This document shows, piece by piece, positions 1 through 7,600 of a stretch of DNA of 46,228 bases. Source of the DNA: DAIRUQ01 sp036803245 (GTDB taxonomy: Bacteria; Chloroflexota; Anaerolineae; UBA1429); contig DAIRUQ010000008.1 of assembly GCA_036803245.1 (NCBI GenBank), positions 1-46,228 on the forward strand. The letters run 5' to 3'. Positions within the stretch are counted from its first letter, which is position 1. Every line of letters begins with the position of its first letter. The position numbers and the translations under genes are program-made. The notes below the pieces were generated by a model that ran no database searches, had not been told where the DNA came from, and saw only the letters and a list, made by a program, of their open reading frames with translations.

Positions 1-2712
1 GCCGCTCACGTTCCAAGTGCCGCCGGTGGCCGTCCAATCTGCCGCTACGGGCGCGTCAAAGGTCTCGGACCAGTCCGGCAGCAGCAGAGCGACCAGCCCG
101 GGTTGTACCACGACCGCCGTGATCGCCTTCAGGATGAATGGCGTGGGGGTGATGCTGGGCGTCAGCGTGGCCGTGGGCGTGGCGGATGGCTCCGGCGTGG
201 CGCTAGGTTCGGGTGTGGGCGTCGGCACGTTGCCCGGGTCCGGGTCCACATTGTCCTGCATCCCATCGCCGTCGGTGTCCTTGCTGATGGGGCTGGTGCC
301 CATGGCGACCTCTTCGCCGTCCAGCAAGGTGTCGCCATCGGTATCGCGGTTGTTCGGATCGGTGCCCCACTGGAGCTCCTCGGCGTTGGTCAGCCCGTCT
401 CCATCCGAGTCCTCCGCCAACCACACGGCAGTGGCCGTTGCGGCGGAAGCGGTGGCCTCGGCGATCTCGGCCTGACTCATAGCCGCAGCGGTCTGCGCCG
501 CCACGGTCTGCTCGGCCGCGCGGGCGATCTCGGTCTGGTTGGCCAGGGCGAGCGCCGTCTGTGTCGCAAAGCTCTGCTCGCGGTTCTGCCATTGGCTATA
601 GGCGAACATGCCCACGCCGCAGGCCGCCACCAGCAGCAATCCCAGCACCGACGCCGCCCAGATGGGCAGGATCGGCTTGAGCATCACGGCCGCGCGCGCC
701 TCCAAAGCCTGGCCGCTGCTGGTGACTGCCTTGATGGCGTAAGGGAGCGCCTCGGTGGTGCCAAAGAGGGCTCGCTTTTTGCGGGCGGCCACCTTGATGG
801 TCGTCTCGCGCTGGGCTCCGGGAGCCACCGGCAGCTCGGTCGCCGCGGGGGCCACGGCCACCTGCTCATCGGATTCGGCGCCGGTCAGCCGCACCGTCTC
901 GGGCGCGTTGCCCTGGTTATGCACCCGCAGACGGGCCTCGCCTCGGCGCGGAAGCTTGGGCGGGGTCACCGCCATCTCTAGCTGCGCGTAGGGTTGGATG
1001 GTCAGGGTGCCTTGGGCCATGGCGTACAACTCGGGGTTGGCGCGCGAGGCCGCCCGCACCTCGATCGGGTGGAGCCCGGCCGTGCTGCTGGGCTGGCGCG
1101 GCGGAGAGATGCGCAGCGTGACCGATCCGCTGTCGCCAGGGGCCAGTCGCAAGGTGCCCTCGGGGCGGGCGATCCATTCCGGCGGGATCCCTTCCAGCGT
1201 GGTGGTGATATGCTCCACCTGCTGGCCCGGGTTCATGATGCGTACCGTCAGGACCGCTGCCTGCCCGGGCGCGACGGTGAGCGCGCTCGGCTCGATGGAC
1301 ACGGTCAGGCGGTCGGCCCGCGATGCCGCGCTTCCCACGGGCGGCGGCGCCGCAAAGCTGGCTCCCGCAGGGGCAGCGGCGGGCTGGCCCGCGGTGGCCA
1401 ACTCCAGGCGCAGCCAGTGGTCGCCGATCCGTACCTGGTTGCCGCCGCGCAACGTCTCGGGCACGCCGGGCAGCAGCTTGTTCTGCCCCAGGTAGGTGCC
1501 GTTGGTGCTGTTCAGGTCGGTGATGCGGTAAGTGTCGCCCTCGATGGTCACCTGGGCGTGCTGCCGCGAAGCGCGCGGATCCTGCAGCGCCAGGTCGCAA
1601 CTGGCGTCGCGGCCGATGGTCAACCGGCTCTTGCCCGCCAAGGGCACGGCCCGGCTGGCTCCGTCGGGCGCCAAAACCAGCAGCCGTCCGCCCACGGGGA
1701 TCTGGCTGGGGGGCGTGGGCCAGGCGTGGCTATCGGGGGTGGCGGGCGGCTGGGCGTTGGCCGCGGCCATGGTCGCCAGGCTGGCATAGGTGGCGTCAAG
1801 CGAGGGCGTCGGCCGCATGGTGGCCGCTGGCGGCGGCGCCAGGGTGCGGCGGGCCTCGCCCAGGGCGTCACGCAGGGCGCCGGCGGTGGCCCAGCGCGCT
1901 GCCGGTTCCTTGGCCAACGCCTGGAGGATGATCTCCTCGAGGCGGGTGGGGAGGTCGGGCACCAGGCTGCGCGGCGGTGGCGGCGGCTCTTTGGTATGGG
2001 CGCGCAACGCCTCGGTCAGCGTGCGCACCTCAAAGGGCAGTTGGCCGGTCACCATCTCGTACAGCACAATGCCCAGTGCATAGAGGTCCGCCTGCCCGGT
2101 GATGGGCAGCCCCTCGCACTGCTCAGGCGCCATATAGGCGGGGGTGCCCATGGCCATGCCGGTGACGCTGAGCAGCCCGCCCTCGGCCAGCTTGGCCAGG
2201 CCAAAGTCGGTGACGATGGGCTGGTAGGGCAGCTCGGGATAGCGCGAGTCGGGCTGCTGGAGCGGCCGCAGGATCAGGTTGCCCGGCTTGATGTCACGGT
2301 GATAGACGCCGCGCCGATGGGCATAGTCCAGGGCATCGGCCACCTGCTCGACGATGGCCAGCGCCTCGGGCAGCGCCAGCAGTTGCTGTTGCTCGTGCAG
2401 CATGTGCAACCAGTCGCGCAGATTCTGCCCCTCGATGAACCCCATCACGATATAGAGCAGGTTCGGGTCCTTGGAAAAGCTGTGCACCCGCACGATGCCA
2501 GGGTGCTCCAAGGCTGCAATGGCGCGGGCCTCTTGCAGGAAACGCTCACGAAAGCCCTCTTGGCGGGCAATGTGGGGGTGCATCACCTTGATGGCGACCG
2601 TCCGATCCAGCGGGATCTCGTGGGCGCGAAAGACGGCGCCCATCCCCCCCTGGCCTAACAGCTTGTCGATGCGATACGTGTTGTCGAGTACGCTTCCGAC
2701 GAGGTCGTCCAT
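1..2712 (-). CDS. Transmembrane Ser/Thr protein kinase with FHA domain and calcium-repeat region (partial, C-terminus off the window)
   Basis: The frame is open from ATG 2712 (AGGTAGG upstream) through base 1, giving 904 codons with no stop. Residues 10-270 are a Hanks-type kinase: glycine loop GQGGMGAVF (20-28), Lys42, HRD (138-140), DFG (169-171) and an APE motif, so it looks catalytically intact. Residues about 333-435 are an FHA domain (IGRD...SRQH...NSTNGT). Residues about 455-675 look like two Ig/NEW3-type beta domains. A transmembrane helix lies at about 681-703, followed by three DxDxDG thrombospondin-3/dockerin-like calcium repeats (about 768-826), a Pro/Thr linker, and the start of a LamG-like sandwich at the edge. 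Kinase and FHA should be cytoplasmic and the calcium repeats external. It is the last visible gene of the eCIS operon, 28 bp after the membrane protein gene. Phosphorylation of eCIS parts is inferred. Confidence 0.9.
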   Translation of the reverse strand, partial: MDDLVGSVLDNTYRIDKLLGQGGMGAVFRAHEIPLDRTVAIKVMHPHIARQEGFRERFLQEARAIAALEHPGIVRVHSFSKDPNLLYIVMGFIEGQNLRDWLHMLHEQQQLLALPEALAIVEQVADALDYAHRRGVYHRDIKPGNLILRPLQQPDSRYPELPYQPIVTDFGLAKLAEGGLLSVTGMAMGTPAYMAPEQCEGLPITGQADLYALGIVLYEMVTGQLPFEVRTLTEALRAHTKEPPPPPRSLVPDLPTRLEEIILQALAKEPAARWATAGALRDALGEARRTLAPPPAATMRPTPSLDATYASLATMAAANAQPPATPDSHAWPTPPSQIPVGGRLLVLAPDGASRAVPLAGKSRLTIGRDASCDLALQDPRASRQHAQVTIEGDTYRITDLNSTNGTYLGQNKLLPGVPETLRGGNQVRIGDHWLRLELATAGQPAAAPAGASFAAPPPVGSAASRADRLTVSIEPSALTVAPGQAAVLTVRIMNPGQQVEHITTTLEGIPPEWIARPEGTLRLAPGDSGSVTLRISPPRQPSSTAGLHPIEVRAASRANPELYAMAQGTLTIQPYAQLEMAVTPPKLPRRGEARLRVHNQGNAPETVRLTGAESDEQVAVAPAATELPVAPGAQRETTIKVAARKKRALFGTTEALPYAIKAVTSSGQALEARAAVMLKPILPIWAASVLGLLLVAACGVGMFAYSQWQNREQSFATQTALALANQTEIARAAEQTVAAQTAAAMSQAEIAEATASAATATAVWLAEDSDGDGLTNAEELQWGTDPNNRDTDGDTLLDGEEVAMGTSPISKDTDGDGMQDNVDPDPGNVPTPTPEPSATPEPSATPTATLTPSITPTPFILKAITAVVVQPGLVALLLPDWSETFDAPVAADWTATGGTWNVSG

Positions 2713-2740
2713 GGTTACTACCTACCTTTCACAGATCCAA

Positions 2741-3709
2741 TCAGGGAGCGGCCAAGCCGGCCCAAGTGCCGTCTGGCCGTAACAGGTACGCCGTGCCGCG
2801 AGCCACGTGATAGAGCAGGTACCCGCTCTCCACGCGTTGCATGCGGGCGTCCGTAGAGTCCTCGATGGCCAGCGCGAATCCCAGCGCGTCGCGCATGGCA
2901 GGCTGGCTGCACCAGGCCAGGCCGAACCCCCGCTTGGGCTGGATCAGCCCCTCTGGCGCCGGCGCCTCGCACGACAGCTCGGGCTTGGTCTCATCCCACT
3001 CGTCGATCATCTCGGTCCAGCGCCCATCGTTGGCCAGCATAAAGATGCTATCACGCCCCTCTGACCAGAACATCATGCCGCGTTCCGTGGGCTGGTAGGC
3101 CCAGGCGCCCAACACCGCCGTCTCTAGCGCGCAGCCAAAGCCCTCCCGCGCCCAGATCGGCGCCAACCCTGGGTCGATCTCTGTGGAGCAGGGCGTCCAG
3201 GTGGGGGCAACCGTGGCGGTGGGCGTAGCCGCCGCCGGCGTGTCCGTCGGCGGAGCCGTCGTGGGCTCGGCGGTCGGTTCGCCGGTGGGCTCGGCCGTCG
3301 GCTCCAGCGTGGCTGGCGCGGTCGGCTCGGGGGTCGTCGCGAGCGTCGGTTCGAGCGTCGCCTCGGCCGTGGCAGCCGCGCCCTCTGGCGACGGCGTCTC
3401 GGCCAACAAGGTGGCGGTGGCGGTTGCGGCGGGCGCCAAAGCCAGCGGGCCACCCGGCCGCAGCAACACAACTAGCAGGATGGCGACCACGGCCAGGATG
3501 GCGGCCGCCACCAGCAGCGCCACCACCCACGGCGGGATGGCAGGCTCCTCGATCACGTCAAAACCGTCCATGCGCGCAGAGGGCGCATGTGCGCGCGCCG
3601 CAATTGCACGGGCCGCGCGGCCAGGTCTGCGCGCCGCTGCGCCCGCGCGAGCGCGAAGCTTCCGATCAGGGCGGTTCTTGTCAAAGGTATTGCGGAACGG
3701 ATCGCTCAT
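2741..3709 (-). CDS. One-pass membrane protein with Pro/Thr-rich stalk, unknown function
   Basis: 322 residues, ATG start with GAGGGA eight bases upstream. The first 60 residues are rich in Arg and Ala and have no signal-peptide cleavage pattern. One strong hydrophobic helix (about 60-86, PPWVVALLVAAAILAVVAIL) is followed by a Pro/Thr/Glu/Ala-rich stalk (about 90-170) with repeated EPT units and then a folded C-terminal domain (about 172-322) with four cysteines and a WSEGRDSIFMLANDGRW segment. The positive N-terminus suggests an N-in, C-out type II topology. It lies between the FHA-tail gene and the kinase in the same operon, so it may anchor or trigger the injection particle at the membrane. 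That role is inferred from position only, and I cannot name the C-terminal domain family. Confidence 0.85.
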   Translation of the reverse strand: MSDPFRNTFDKNRPDRKLRARAGAAARRPGRAARAIAARAHAPSARMDGFDVIEEPAIPPWVVALLVAAAILAVVAILLVVLLRPGGPLALAPAATATATLLAETPSPEGAAATAEATLEPTLATTPEPTAPATLEPTAEPTGEPTAEPTTAPPTDTPAAATPTATVAPTWTPCSTEIDPGLAPIWAREGFGCALETAVLGAWAYQPTERGMMFWSEGRDSIFMLANDGRWTEMIDEWDETKPELSCEAPAPEGLIQPKRGFGLAWCSQPAMRDALGFALAIEDSTDARMQRVESGYLLYHVARGTAYLLRPDGTWAGLAAP

Positions 3710-3733
3710 GGCGTCCCTCGTCGTCTGGTGCGG

Positions 3734-4726
3734 CTACTCGATCGTCAGGCTATAGCTGGTGTGAGCGGGACGGTTGCGCTCGATGATCCGCTCGACCATG
3801 CGAGCGTCCACTGGCCGCCCGCCGGTTCGCAGCGTCACGGCGAAATGGTGCGGTTCGTCGACGTTCTCGGCGATCTCGGGCGTGATGCCGGTGCAGATCT
3901 CGATGTGTCGCGTCAGGCCGGCTCCGGTGCCGCGCGCCTGGTAGAGCCAATGGGCCTGCCGCAGTAGCTCGCGCTTGGTGGCCTCAGGCAGGCGCTCCTC
4001 CAGCAGTTCACCCAACCAGGCATCCAGCGTGCCGAGGTAGCCGGCCGGCGCCGTGGTCGGGTCCAGATACAGAGAGAAGTGGCCGATCATCTGCTCAACC
4101 GGCCCCAGGAGGTCCTCAAAGACCAGGAGGAACCGCCCCAGAAAGCCGCCACCATCAGGCTCGGCATAGATGGGCGGCAGGTACTGAAGCCAACGGCTGG
4201 CCGTCTCGGGCATGCCCACCCAGCGGGTAGGTTCCTGCGGGCCGGCCACGGTTGCCGGCGGAGGCTCCGGCGGGCGCGGAGGAGCCGGCCGGCCACGCGG
4301 CATCGTGCGGACGCCGATGCCAGCCGGCGCGGGCTGCTCGGGCGCGGCTGCGCGTTCTGCATCCGGCTCCGCGTGGACCGGCGCGGGCGGAGGAGGCGCC
4401 AGCAGCGTCAGGCGGAACGGCCCGATGGCGATGACATCGCCATCCTGCAGTGGCCGGACCTCTCCGGGCGGGAGCGCCACGTCGTTGACCGTCGTGCCGT
4501 TGCTCGATCCCAAGTCCTCGATGCGATAGGGCCGGCGGTCGGCGTACAAGCGCGCGTGGGCCCGCGAGACCCAGCCGTGGGGCAGCACCAGGTCGGTATC
4601 GGCCTCGGCGCGCCCGATGCGCACCACCGGCCGATCGAGGGCATAGCTCCACTCGGCCTGGTCGGGCGCCGCGATGCGCAGGCTGCCCCCCAGCGATGCT
4701 TGATGATCGGTGTTGCTGCTATCCAT
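3734..4726 (-). CDS. FHA domain fused to phage tail protein (gpI/TIGR02242-like baseplate subunit)
   Basis: 330 residues. Residues about 16-106 form an FHA phosphothreonine-binding domain with the conserved IGR, SRAHARL and LGSSNGTTVND segments. A Pro/Ala-rich linker (about 107-170) follows. Residues about 175-330 match the phage tail protein domain found beside baseplate J genes: SRWLQYLPPIY start, a DPTTAPAGYLGTLDAWLG core and a C-terminal RPAHTSYSL. This is the Afp12/gpI position. Start and upstream stop are 3 bp apart, so it is probably coupled to baseplate J. The tail domain would sit in the baseplate wedge. The FHA part would bind phosphorylated threonine on a partner, plausibly the product of the adjacent kinase. 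The fusion is directly seen; the signalling role is inference. Confidence 0.92.
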   Translation of the reverse strand: MDSSNTDHQASLGGSLRIAAPDQAEWSYALDRPVVRIGRAEADTDLVLPHGWVSRAHARLYADRRPYRIEDLGSSNGTTVNDVALPPGEVRPLQDGDVIAIGPFRLTLLAPPPPAPVHAEPDAERAAAPEQPAPAGIGVRTMPRGRPAPPRPPEPPPATVAGPQEPTRWVGMPETASRWLQYLPPIYAEPDGGGFLGRFLLVFEDLLGPVEQMIGHFSLYLDPTTAPAGYLGTLDAWLGELLEERLPEATKRELLRQAHWLYQARGTGAGLTRHIEICTGITPEIAENVDEPHHFAVTLRTGGRPVDARMVERIIERNRPAHTSYSLTIE

Positions 4727-4729
4727 GGC

Positions 4730-6715
4730 TCACTCTGCTTCCACGGTGACCTCGTGGAGGTCCGACACGACCACCTCATGGGCCAAGAGCTCGAGTTTTC
4801 GCTCGACCGGCTGGAGCCGATCGGCCTCGTCTACGGTGAACATGGCCACGTCCTGGATGTACTGGATGCCGTCCACGCCCTGGACGCAGGCGTACAGATC
4901 CGAGAGGTAGAGCTCGCGGCCAAAGGGCCAGCCGCGACCATCCGGGCCGCCTACCAGCGGGTTCAGGGTGCGGTTCAGCGCGGCGATGACGGCCTGTTCC
5001 AGCCGTGCGTGGTCGACGCCGGGTTGGGCCACCACGCGAGCCTGGACCCGCACGCGCTTTAGGCCGGCCTCGCGCACCTGGAGGTGGCTGGTGAGCAGCC
5101 GGCGCTCATCCAGGAACGCCTGCACCTCGTCGCGCAACGCCTCGGCCAAGGCCAGCCGCGAGAGCGGGATATAGCCCTGGGCCTCTTGCTGGTGGATGGC
5201 CGGAATCAGCATCACATACACCTGGCCCGGACTGGGCGCCCCGCCCCTTCCGCCGGCCAGGGCCGTCTGCAGGCAGCGCACCCGCGCCACCCGGCCCGGG
5301 AAAGCCTGCCGCACCAGCTCCTCATAGTCGTCCGCAGTGACGGCACGATAGCGCGTGCGCAGCAGGCTCTTGGCGCGGAACATGGCCTCGTCGAGCGTCT
5401 CCGCATCCAGCCCGCCCAACGCCGGCGCATGGTTGGTGACTCGACTCACATAGGCGATGCTGCTCTTGAGCTCGGTGATGGTCTCGCTGCGAACGTTGCC
5501 GCCAGTGCCGCCGCCGTAACGGTAGCTGGAAAGGCGTATGTCGGCCCCGCGTGGCGGGATAGCGCCGTACTGCCGCACCGATCCATCGGTCAACCGCAGG
5601 GCCGGCCCAAAGGTCACCTCGCCCGAGACGCTGTCCAGCGTGTAGACCTGATCGTCCGGCCCCGTGGTGCTGAAATCGGCCACCTCGCGCCAAGGTTGCC
5701 AGGTACGCATGCCCGGCAGCCACACCTCGACCCGCTCGGTCTCCCAACGGGGCAGGACGGGCGTGTGGCTCAGGCTGTAGCGCTGCCCCGGCGAGCCATC
5801 GCTGCGGCCAATGCGCTCGTCGCGCTCTTCACTGGCGTGGGTGGCGGGCGTCGTCGCCCCCCAGCTTACCAGCTTGACCTCGCGGATGATCGGCGAGGTG
5901 GTATAGGGGCGCATCTCGCCGCTGGCCGGGATGACCTCGCAACGGAGCCAGAAGGCGTTGACTTCGCCGATGGCGCGTTGGGCCAGCTCGGGCAGGCGCA
6001 ACCGCACCTGGCCGCTCCAGCTCATGCCGCCGGTGCCATCCTGCTCCAGCGGCGCGTCCACCCAGCCGCTCTCCGTCCAGGCCTGCCACTGCAGCGGCGG
6101 GCTCTCGGGCACAATGTTCTGGCCGCCCGCCCGCACGCAGGTCAGGTCCACGCCCAGCACGTGGTGGTGCAGCGGCGCTGAGAACCCCAGGTAGATCGCC
6201 TCGCCCACCTGGGGCGATTCGTCCGAAAACGGCGTGAACTCTTTTTTCAGGCGGCGGAGGGGCACGTCCTCATAGGCCATGCTAGAGCCCCGCTGCTTGC
6301 GCACCAGGATCTGCTCTAGCTCGGCCGGGTGGATGGTCAGCTCCTCCTGGGTGGTGAACACCACCGGCTCGGCCTGGTCCACCCGTCGGGTAGCGACCGC
6401 CGTGGCCCGTGGGATCACCACCGGAGCCGGCTGTGGCGCTGAAAGGTAGAACGTGAGCGGAGCCGTGGCCGCGCGGGGCGGCTCCAGGGTGATGCCGAGC
6501 AGCTCCAGAAGCTTGACATAATGCGTGTGCGGCATCTGGTTGGCCCGGTAGAGCAGCAGGTCCACCATCCAGGCGAACAGCTCTACCAGGGTGATGCCTG
6601 GATCGCTGACGTTGTGATCCGTCCACTCGGGGCAGTAGAGCGGGATCTTTTTCTTGGCCTCGTCCACCAAATCCTGAAAGCTGCGGTCATCGAGGGGTCT
6701 AGTTGGCAGCGCCAT
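4730..6715 (-). CDS. Baseplate assembly protein J-like (eCIS Afp11-type)
   Basis: 661 residues, close to the usual size of the 'putative baseplate assembly protein' family (TIGR02243). The N-terminus (LDDRSFQDLVDEAKKKIP, then SDPGITLVELFAWMVDLLLY) is the family hallmark. The C-terminal third has the baseplate J core (VTADDYEELVRQAFPGRVARVRCL) and a VGGPDGRGWPFGRELYLSDL segment typical of the end of the protein. It forms the wedge that links the central hub to the sheath. The ATG has GGAG upstream, within 3 bp of the gp25 stop. Together with gp25 and the tail-domain protein it makes the baseplate block of the operon. Confidence 0.93.
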   Translation of the reverse strand: MALPTRPLDDRSFQDLVDEAKKKIPLYCPEWTDHNVSDPGITLVELFAWMVDLLLYRANQMPHTHYVKLLELLGITLEPPRAATAPLTFYLSAPQPAPVVIPRATAVATRRVDQAEPVVFTTQEELTIHPAELEQILVRKQRGSSMAYEDVPLRRLKKEFTPFSDESPQVGEAIYLGFSAPLHHHVLGVDLTCVRAGGQNIVPESPPLQWQAWTESGWVDAPLEQDGTGGMSWSGQVRLRLPELAQRAIGEVNAFWLRCEVIPASGEMRPYTTSPIIREVKLVSWGATTPATHASEERDERIGRSDGSPGQRYSLSHTPVLPRWETERVEVWLPGMRTWQPWREVADFSTTGPDDQVYTLDSVSGEVTFGPALRLTDGSVRQYGAIPPRGADIRLSSYRYGGGTGGNVRSETITELKSSIAYVSRVTNHAPALGGLDAETLDEAMFRAKSLLRTRYRAVTADDYEELVRQAFPGRVARVRCLQTALAGGRGGAPSPGQVYVMLIPAIHQQEAQGYIPLSRLALAEALRDEVQAFLDERRLLTSHLQVREAGLKRVRVQARVVAQPGVDHARLEQAVIAALNRTLNPLVGGPDGRGWPFGRELYLSDLYACVQGVDGIQYIQDVAMFTVDEADRLQPVERKLELLAHEVVVSDLHEVTVEAE

Positions 6716-6718
6716 GGC

Positions 6719-7114
6719 CTACTCCTCTGGTATCAGGTAGAACGGAAAGACCAGACTCCGGCTGGAGTGGGTGGCCTTGATGCGATAGCGGACATCGATC
6801 AGCAACGCGGCCGGGTGGTCCGGGTCGGGGCCGGCGCTGACGCTCTCGATGGCGATGCGCGGCTCCCAGCGCCCCAGGGCCTGCCGCACATAGCGCTCGG
6901 CCATGCCGGCGGTCTGGCTGTTGTTGGGGGCAAAGACCAGCTCGTGCAGCCGGCAGCCAAACTCGGGCCGCATCACCCGCTGGCCCGGCGCCGTGTTCAG
7001 AATGATGCGGATGGCCTGTTCGATCTCGGTGGCATCGCCCACCAGCGCGATCTGCCCCCGGTCATCCAGGTGGGGCGGGTAGGCCCAGCCGCGTCCGATG
7101 ATGTCTCGATTCAT
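6719..7114 (-). CDS. gp25/GPW-like baseplate wedge protein (Afp9-type)
   Basis: 131 residues, the normal length for the family. It contains the conserved block from about residue 34: EQAIRIILNTAPGQRVMRPE then FGCRLHELVF, characteristic of T4 gp25 and its eCIS and T6SS (TssE) relatives. In these machines the protein joins the baseplate to the first sheath ring. The start has GAGGAG seven bases upstream. The gene sits between PAAR and baseplate J, the standard eCIS order. Confidence 0.95.
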   Translation of the reverse strand: MNRDIIGRGWAYPPHLDDRGQIALVGDATEIEQAIRIILNTAPGQRVMRPEFGCRLHELVFAPNNSQTAGMAERYVRQALGRWEPRIAIESVSAGPDPDHPAALLIDVRYRIKATHSSRSLVFPFYLIPEE

Positions 7115-7136
7115 GGCGCTCCTCTCTGCCGCGTGC

Positions 7137-7547
7137 CTAGCCGCCGACGAACACCGTGCTGACGGCCACCACCTGGCCGTGCGGCGCCGGCACCACGTCG
7201 TCGCAGGTGCGGGCCATGTCGCCGTTGCGCGCCGCCGGCCGCCCGTTGATATAGACGGTGGCGCTGCCCATGGTGATATCCGCCATGTTGGTGGGCGGAA
7301 CCTGGAACGGCGCGGTCGGGTTCAGCGGGATGTGCGGCGGCGTGTTCTGGGCGGTCGAGCCCTGCATGGCCGCCGGCCTGCCCATGATGAACACATCGGT
7401 GCTCAGGTTGCCGTTGAGGATCCCGCTAAAGGGATGTCCCGGCGTTGGCGTGGGCACTGGTGGGCCAGGCGGCGCCGGCACCATCAGGATGTGTGTATCC
7501 ATGGCGGTGACTCGATCCCCTTGCTTGGCCGCTGGTTGTCCTGGCAT
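7137..7547 (-). CDS. PAAR-domain spike tip protein (Afp10-type)
   Basis: 136 residues with two PAAR-type halves. Paired segments such as VFIMGRPAAMQGS and VYINGRPAARNGD are separated by glycine/proline loops. The cone-shaped fold caps the VgrG-like spike and sharpens the injection tip. There is no extra C-terminal toxin domain, so it is a bare tip. GGGAG precedes the ATG. It follows the spike gene in the same operon. Confidence 0.93.
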   Translation of the reverse strand: MPGQPAAKQGDRVTAMDTHILMVPAPPGPPVPTPTPGHPFSGILNGNLSTDVFIMGRPAAMQGSTAQNTPPHIPLNPTAPFQVPPTNMADITMGSATVYINGRPAARNGDMARTCDDVVPAPHGQVVAVSTVFVGG

Positions 7548-7565
7548 GTTGCCGCTCCCGCCTCA

Positions 7566-7598
7566 AGAGCCGAGGCCCTCAGATAGGCTGAGGCTCTG
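7566..7598 (-). other. Intergenic inverted repeat between spike and PAAR genes
   Basis: The 53-bp gap holds nested inverted repeats. CCTCAG (7577-7582) pairs with CTGAGG (7588-7593) across a 5-base loop, or alternatively AGAGCC (7566-7571) pairs with GGCTCT (7592-7597). There is no U-tract, so it looks more like an mRNA processing or stability hairpin than a terminator. Function is inferred and weak. Confidence 0.3.
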
Positions 7599-7600
7599 GT

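Noticed and set aside
994..2658. 554-codon plus-strand open frame
   Set aside because: It is antisense to the kinase gene, whose motifs are unmistakable. The Gly/Arg/Gln-rich translation has no family features and comes from GC-rich third positions.
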